Assembly: GCA_964434165.1 (NCBI GenBank)
Contig: CAYSUS010000084.1
Location: 1 to 32,224, forward strand
Length of the DNA: 32,224 nt
Source: CAYSUS01 sp964434165
GTDB lineage: Bacteria > Planctomycetota > Planctomycetia > Pirellulales > Thermoguttaceae
Direction: 5' to 3'
Positions 28,192-32,224 of the stretch are shown here, piece after piece. Within the stretch, counting starts at the first letter, position 1; the number at the start of each line of letters is the position of its first letter. Made by a program: the position numbers and the translations under genes. Under the pieces are notes generated by a model. It saw only the letters and a program-made list of their open reading frames with translations. It did no database searches and was not told where the DNA came from.

Positions 28192-29490
28192 ATGGATTCG
28201 GACGCGGAACTCTGGGCGCATTGCCTCGACTACGACTCGGCCAGCGAGCTTGGGCTGCGCCGCGCCAACAACCAGGATGCCAAGGCCGTGGTCCTGGCCG
28301 GCAGCCAGGACGAGTTCGCCCGACGCGGCCACTTGTTTCTCGTCGCCGACGGCATGGGCGCCCACGCTGCCGGCGAGCTGGCCAGCAAGATCGCGGCCGA
28401 CGTGGTCCCCCTGACGTACCACAAGCTCCGCGACCGCTCGCCGACCGAGGCCCTGGTGGCGGCGATCCAGGACGCCAACGGGCAGATCCACACGCGCGGC
28501 CAGGCCAGCGAGGACTTTCGGGGGATGGGTACGACGGTCAGCGTGCTGGCCCTTTTGCCCGAGGGAGCCGTGCTGGCCCATGCCGGAGACAGCCGCGTCT
28601 ATCGACTCCGCGGCACCCGCTTCGAACAGCTCACTTTCGATCACAGCCTGACGTGGGAGATCCAGCGGGCCGGGCAGGGTAAGCTCGACGAGACGGCGGC
28701 CAACGTCCCCAAGAACATCATCACCCGGTCGCTCGGTCCCAAGCCGGCCGTCGAAGTCGATCTGGAAGGCCCGTTCCGGGTCGAGGTTGGCGACACGTTC
28801 CTGTTGTGCAGCGACGGCCTTTCCGGGCAGGTCTCCAACGAGGAAATGGGCGCCATCCTCCACTGCCTTTCGCCCAAGGAGGCGATTCGCGTCCTGGTCG
28901 ATCTGGCCAACCTCCGCGGCGGCCCGGACAACATCACGGTGATCGTGGTGCGCGTGACCGGCCCGCTGGCGATCTCGGGCGGAGAGGCCCCGCATCCGGA
29001 GACCGACGCTTCGCGTCCCCAGCCGGTGCATCCCCTGGTCTGGACGCTTTTGGGGGTTTTTGCGCTGGGTGCCCTGATGCTGTTCGCCCTGGATTACTCC
29101 CCGGCGGCGCTCGTGAGCCTGGGGGGCGCCATAATCGCGGGGGTGATCGCGCTGGTGCAGCGGTATGCCGACACGTCGTCGGGTTACCGGCTGGACGGCC
29201 GGCCTTTGGGGCGTGGGCCCTACGTCGCGGTCGATTGCCCGCCCAATGCCGACATTGTCGGCCGGCTGGGCGAAGTGGCGCAGAAGCTGCGCGACGCGGC
29301 CGCCAACGGGCACTGGACGGTCGGCTGGGACCCGTTCAACGCCCTGGAGCAACAGGCGCAGGACGCGGCGCGGCGGGGCGATTTCGACCGCGCCGTGCGG
29401 GAATACGGCCAGGCGATCTGGTACATGATGGACCAGCTCCGCGGCCAGCGCGAGCGCAGGGGCCAGGGGTCCACGAGCGGGCTGTTCTGA
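28192..29490 (+). CDS. PP2C-family serine/threonine phosphatase with membrane anchor
   Basis: PP2C enzymes remove phosphate from Ser/Thr using two metal ions. Residues 1-255 are the catalytic domain: NNQD (27-30), VADGMGAH (51-58), GMGTTVSVLAL, AHAGDSRVYRL, DHSLTWEIQ, CSDGLSGQV and GGPDNITVIVV, all with their metal-binding aspartates. After an acidic/proline linker a hydrophobic hairpin (about 281-325: VWTLLGVFALGALMLFAL and LGGAIIAGVIALVQ) anchors it in the membrane, leaving a C-terminal region of about 105 residues with a TPR-like helix pair (EQQAQDAARRGDFDRAVREYGQAIWYMM). No protein kinase is in the window. The ATG at 28192 follows a GAGGAAT (28174-28180) about 11 bases upstream. It ends 10 bases from the convergent coiled-coil gene. 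Confidence 0.94.
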   Translation: MDSDAELWAHCLDYDSASELGLRRANNQDAKAVVLAGSQDEFARRGHLFLVADGMGAHAAGELASKIAADVVPLTYHKLRDRSPTEALVAAIQDANGQIHTRGQASEDFRGMGTTVSVLALLPEGAVLAHAGDSRVYRLRGTRFEQLTFDHSLTWEIQRAGQGKLDETAANVPKNIITRSLGPKPAVEVDLEGPFRVEVGDTFLLCSDGLSGQVSNEEMGAILHCLSPKEAIRVLVDLANLRGGPDNITVIVVRVTGPLAISGGEAPHPETDASRPQPVHPLVWTLLGVFALGALMLFALDYSPAALVSLGGAIIAGVIALVQRYADTSSGYRLDGRPLGRGPYVAVDCPPNADIVGRLGEVAQKLRDAAANGHWTVGWDPFNALEQQAQDAARRGDFDRAVREYGQAIWYMMDQLRGQRERRGQGSTSGLF

Positions 29491-29500
29491 TTCCCGCGAC

Positions 29501-30787
29501 TCATCGAAACGAGTCCAGGAGCCGTTTCCGCTGCTCCTCCAGGGAGATGGGGAGCGGGACGTACGTCGTCAGGGCCGTTGAGCGCCGCCGCTGGCCGCGC
29601 ACTCCGGCCGTGTTGCCGGAGACGGCCTGGGCCTCGGCGCGGCCCTGGACGCTTTCCAGACGGTCGAGGCTCGACCGCATGGTCTGAAGCGTGTCGAACT
29701 GGCGTCCGTAGCGGGCCTCGGCCTCCCGCTGCTGGCGGAGCAGATTCGCATGCTGCACGGCCAGCCCCGCCGCCTGCGACTCGGCCGCGGCCAGGCGCCT
29801 GAGCGGGATGCCTCGCTCCAATTGCCACCGGGCGGCCTGGTTCATCAGGCGCTGCTTGCGATCCGGGTCCTCCTCGCGGTCCGCGGCCAGCACCAGATCG
29901 GCGATCCGGTTGTCGATCACGCGAAGCTCCCGGCTCGCCGCGGCGGCCTGAAACTCCACCCGGCGCATGGCCGCGGCGATCTGCTGCTCCTCGCCGCGGA
30001 TGCGTGCAATCTCGTAGGCCAGCCGTTCGCGGGCTTCGGCCTCGCGCGCCTCCGCGTCGGCCACGTCCTCGGCCGTTTCCTGCTGGCGCCGCTGGAGCTC
30101 GTCGAGCATGGCCCGCTTCTTCGTCTCGGCCTCGGCCAGGGCCTCTTCGGCCGCGCGCACCGAATGGCGCACGCGCCCGTCGAACTCGGCCAGCACCGAC
30201 CCGCGGGCCTGCTCCAGAGCCCTCTGACCTTCGCCGCCCAGACGGGCGAGCACCTCGCGTCGGCACTGGGCCACGCGGGGCTGATCCACGGCTTCCCTGA
30301 CTGGCCCCTCCAGGAAACCGAAGATCCGGCCCAGCAGCTCGGCCAGATCGCGCTGCGGGGAATCCGGATCGCCCGGCGTGGCCTTCTCCGGCGGGATGAC
30401 CTCGCCTGCTTCGCCCATCCGGGCCAGGGCCGCGTCGTACTCCTTCATCAGGACCAGGAGCCACAGCCGGGTCTTCCACGCGGCGAGGTCCCGCGTGTCG
30501 GCGGCGAGTACGCGGTCGAGCAGCTCGGCGGCCTGCGCGTAGCGCAACTGCCGGAGCTGGACCAAGGCGTAAGCGTACGTCACGCGGTGATCGGACGGTG
30601 CCGCGGTGCGGACCCGCTCGTACAGGCGTTCCGCCTCGGCGCGGGCGCGGTGCGATCGCTCCCAGCCCGTCTCCATCAACTCGGCCACGTCCTGCCTGCG
30701 CGACGGGCCCCCCTCGGCCCGCCCGGCCTTGGCGCCCAGCCCCAAGGCGGCGACCAGAATCGGAAGGACGACCGATCGGCGGATCAT
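29501..30787 (-). CDS. Exported TPR and coiled-coil protein, unknown function
   Basis: A 428-residue protein with a signal peptide (MIRRSVVLPILVAALGLGAKAGRA, about 1-24). Residues about 35-130 look like TPRs: AEAERLYERVRTAAPSDHRVTYAYALVQL and YAQAAELLDRVLAADTRDLAAWKT. From about 190 to 390 it is a long charged coiled coil (for example EEALAEAETKKRAMLDELQRRQQ), and the C-terminal 40 residues are polar and basic. I do not recognise a family; a periplasmic scaffold role is inferred. GAGGAG 7 bases before ATG 30787. It follows the zinc-ribbon coiled-coil gene by 41 bases, so the two probably form one operon. Confidence 0.85.
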   Translation of the reverse strand: MIRRSVVLPILVAALGLGAKAGRAEGGPSRRQDVAELMETGWERSHRARAEAERLYERVRTAAPSDHRVTYAYALVQLRQLRYAQAAELLDRVLAADTRDLAAWKTRLWLLVLMKEYDAALARMGEAGEVIPPEKATPGDPDSPQRDLAELLGRIFGFLEGPVREAVDQPRVAQCRREVLARLGGEGQRALEQARGSVLAEFDGRVRHSVRAAEEALAEAETKKRAMLDELQRRQQETAEDVADAEAREAEARERLAYEIARIRGEEQQIAAAMRRVEFQAAAASRELRVIDNRIADLVLAADREEDPDRKQRLMNQAARWQLERGIPLRRLAAAESQAAGLAVQHANLLRQQREAEARYGRQFDTLQTMRSSLDRLESVQGRAEAQAVSGNTAGVRGQRRRSTALTTYVPLPISLEEQRKRLLDSFR

Positions 30788-30828
30788 GGCGGATCTCCTC
30801 GCGTCGAGGTCGGCCGGCGGCGCGGCGG

Positions 30829-31557
30829 TCACTTGGTGACTTCGCTTTCCGGCAGGTAGAGCAGTCTTCCGCACGCCTTGCAGAAGACCGGCTGGTTCAG
30901 GCGGATCTTGTTGCAGTTGTTCAGGGGGACGTGCTGGTTGCACCCGCCGCAGTACTCTCCCTCCAGCGGGGCCAGCGCGTCTTCGCCCTTCTGGCGCACG
31001 AGCCGGGTGTAGAGGTCGCGAAACTCCCCGGTCAGGGCGGCCTCATGCTCGCGGAGCTCTCTTTCCAGGCGGTCGATGTCGGCGCGGAGCGCCGGCTCCT
31101 GGCTCTCGACCTGCGCGACGGACTTCTCCGCCTCGGCCTTGGCCACGCCGAAGTCGGCCTCCGCCTGGTCCAGCTTGAGCTTGAACTGATCGACCTTGTC
31201 CATGGCCTCGAGGATCTCGTCCTCCAAGACGCTGTTGGCCATCTCCACGGCGGCGATCTGCTCGCGCAGGGCCTGGTACTCGGCGTTGCTCTTGGCCTCG
31301 TTGAGCTGCCGCTGGTACTTGCGGATCTTCTCCTCGCCCTCCTTGAGCTGAAGCTGTTTCTCGTCGGCAGCCATGCGAAGGGCCTTGGACTGGACGTGGA
31401 GCTCGCCCAGCTCCTTCTCCAGACGCTGCACGTTCGCCCGGCGAGCCTGGGCGATGCGGGGAATCCGGGCGAGCCGGTCCGTCAGGTCGGTCAGTTGCCG
31501 GTGGATGCGGTGCAGCGTCCGCAGCAGGTCGATCGAGACATTGGCATCAGTGGACAT
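30829..31557 (-). CDS. Coiled-coil protein with C4 zinc ribbon (zf-RING_7/CT398-like)
   Basis: A 242-residue cytoplasmic protein made of a long antiparallel coiled coil (about 10-185) ending in a C4 zinc ribbon: CGGC and, 23 residues later, CKAC, with GRLLYLPE at the end. This is the family of C. trachomatis CT398 and related zinc-ribbon regulators, some of which are linked to transcription or secretion, by recollection. The block AEYQALREQIAAVEMANSVLEDEILEAMDKVD is typical of the hinge. The start at 31557 gives MSTDANVSIDLL; no Shine-Dalgarno is obvious. It sits just downstream of rpoD and its terminator, and before the exported coiled-coil protein; zinc ribbons of this type often neighbour RpoD in planctomycetes. 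Confidence 0.9.
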   Translation of the reverse strand: MSTDANVSIDLLRTLHRIHRQLTDLTDRLARIPRIAQARRANVQRLEKELGELHVQSKALRMAADEKQLQLKEGEEKIRKYQRQLNEAKSNAEYQALREQIAAVEMANSVLEDEILEAMDKVDQFKLKLDQAEADFGVAKAEAEKSVAQVESQEPALRADIDRLERELREHEAALTGEFRDLYTRLVRQKGEDALAPLEGEYCGGCNQHVPLNNCNKIRLNQPVFCKACGRLLYLPESEVTK

Positions 31558-31697
31558 GATCAGGCTTGGGGTTGACGGGCATGGAATGATGAGAACGCGC
31601 CGCAGACGGCCCGCGGGGCGGCCGGCCCGGTCGGAGCGTGCAGAGCGCTAGGCGCGCGGCGAGGCCGTTCCACGGCGCGCCCCCGCGCGCAAGAAGC

Positions 31698-31729
31698 AAA
31701 AAAGCCGCTGGCCTGGTGACCAGCGGCTT
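31698..31729 (-). terminator. Rho-independent terminator of rpoD
   Basis: On the minus strand AAGCCGCTGG pairs with CCAGCGGCTT perfectly (arms 31720-31729 and 31702-31711) over an 8-base loop and is followed by six T residues (31698-31703 on the plus strand are A). It lies 12 bases after the rpoD stop. Confidence 0.92.
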
Positions 31730-31740
31730 GACCTGGTGCG

Positions 31741-32224
31741 TCAGCCGGCCATCCGTTCGAGGAAGCCCGCCAACTGCTCACTCCGCACCGGATGCTGGAG
31801 CTTGCGAACGGCCTTGGCCTCGATTTGCCGCACCCGCTCGCGCGTGACCTTGAAGATGCGGCCCACCTCCTCCAGGGTATAGGTGTAACCGTCTCCCAGC
31901 CCGTACCGCAGCCGAATAATCTCCCGCTCGCGGTAGGTGAGGGTCTTGAGGAGGGCTTCGATTTTCTCGCGTAAAAGGCCATTGTTAGCGGATCGATCCG
32001 GCCGCACCGTGCCGGCATCCTCGATGAACTCGCCGAAGGCGCTGTCTTCGCTCTCGCCCACCGGCCGGTCGAGGCTCACCGGGTGCCGGCCGATGCTCAG
32101 CACCCGCTTGGTCTCGTCGAAACTCAGGTCGGCCGCCCGGGCCGTCTCTTCTGTTGTCGGCTCTCGGCCCAACTCTTGCAAGAGCCTCTTTGAGGTATTT
32201 TTCAGTTTACTCAACACGTCGATC
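31741..32224 (-). CDS. rpoD: Primary RNA polymerase sigma factor RpoD/SigA, C-terminal part
   Basis: The sigma factor directs RNA polymerase to housekeeping promoters. The visible 161 residues hold the end of region 3 (IDVLSKLKNTSKRLLQELGREPTTEETARAADL), the 3.2 linker with the SLDRPVGESEDSAFGEFIED motif near the active centre, and all of region 4. Region 4 includes LREKIEALLKTLTYREREIIRLRYGLGDG and the -35-recognition helix-turn-helix YTLEEVGRIFKVTRERVRQIEAKAVRKLQHP. Many residues match the housekeeping type (not an ECF sigma). The gene extends beyond the right edge, so the N-terminal regions 1 and 2 are missing. Its preference for TTGACA and TATAAT is consistent with the promoters seen in this window. 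A strong terminator lies 12 bases downstream. Confidence 0.98.
   Translation of the reverse strand, partial: IDVLSKLKNTSKRLLQELGREPTTEETARAADLSFDETKRVLSIGRHPVSLDRPVGESEDSAFGEFIEDAGTVRPDRSANNGLLREKIEALLKTLTYREREIIRLRYGLGDGYTYTLEEVGRIFKVTRERVRQIEAKAVRKLQHPVRSEQLAGFLERMAG

Noticed and set aside
26809..29352. A very long open frame (847 codons) on the minus strand through several genes
   Set aside because: Only its last 140 codons make a sensible protein (PH-like). The rest overlaps the PP2C gene and the PEGA lipoprotein gene in wrong frames and is typical shadow sequence of a GC-rich genome.
1..32224. tRNA, rRNA, CRISPR arrays, insertion sequences, riboswitches (including a thi-box upstream of the thi genes)
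   Set aside because: I looked for tRNA T-loop sequence (GGTTCGA), direct repeats with regular spacers, transposase motifs and a THI element, and saw none; a covariance search (Infernal/tRNAscan) would be needed to exclude weak ones.

Overview
The window is a GC-rich, densely coded bacterial chromosome segment, most probably from a member of the Planctomycetota. The clues are a prepilin-type DUF1559 protein with a C-terminal FCDGSVR motif, eight-repeat WD40 and PP2C signalling proteins carrying membrane anchors, several predicted secreted proteins that resemble planctomycete hypotheticals, a csrA gene, and abundant intergenic palindromes. I see no phage, transposase, CRISPR, tRNA or rRNA gene. 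Both ends cut through genes: the N-terminus of clpC at the left and the C-terminus of the primary sigma factor at the right.

Left part (1-5.2 kb): clpC, a small membrane TPR protein, and a three-part fusion joining a ClpC-like N-domain to ThiD2 and ThiE. Its 3' end overlaps, tail to tail, an APC-family amino acid permease, which is followed divergently by infA. Middle-left (5.5-12.1 kb): two tandem paralogous exported proteins of about 560 residues, a DUF1559 pseudopilin-like protein, and an E. coli-type LysA (last step of lysine synthesis). Middle (12-18.4 kb): two orphan proteins, a zinc-ribbon/transmembrane/coiled-coil/WD40 protein, a possible 31-residue membrane peptide and a membrane-anchored dynamin-like or Era-like GTPase.

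Sulfur and thiamine region (18.7-22.3 kb): a YnjE-like three-domain rhodanese and SufE on the plus strand face an operon of a small exported protein, thiS and thiG on the minus strand. With the ThiD2-ThiE fusion 17 kb away, the window encodes the HMP-phosphorylating, thiazole-forming and coupling steps of thiamine synthesis, plus proteins that can carry sulfane sulfur. Right part (22.5-32.2 kb): a Gfo/Idh/MocA oxidoreductase, a YugP-type membrane zinc peptidase, a csrA operon led by a 53-residue unknown protein behind a near-consensus sigma-70 promoter, a triple zinc-ribbon membrane protein, a PH-like membrane protein and a PEGA lipoprotein, a PP2C phosphatase, two coiled-coil proteins (one with a terminal zinc ribbon), and rpoD with a strong terminator.

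Intergenic spaces hold at least four kinds of REP-like palindromic element, three good sigma-70 promoters and several convincing intrinsic terminators. The most notable items are the Clp_N-ThiD2-ThiE fusion, the sulfur-relay/thiamine neighbourhood, the csrA-linked small ORF with overlapping GGA motifs, and the tandem secreted paralogues.
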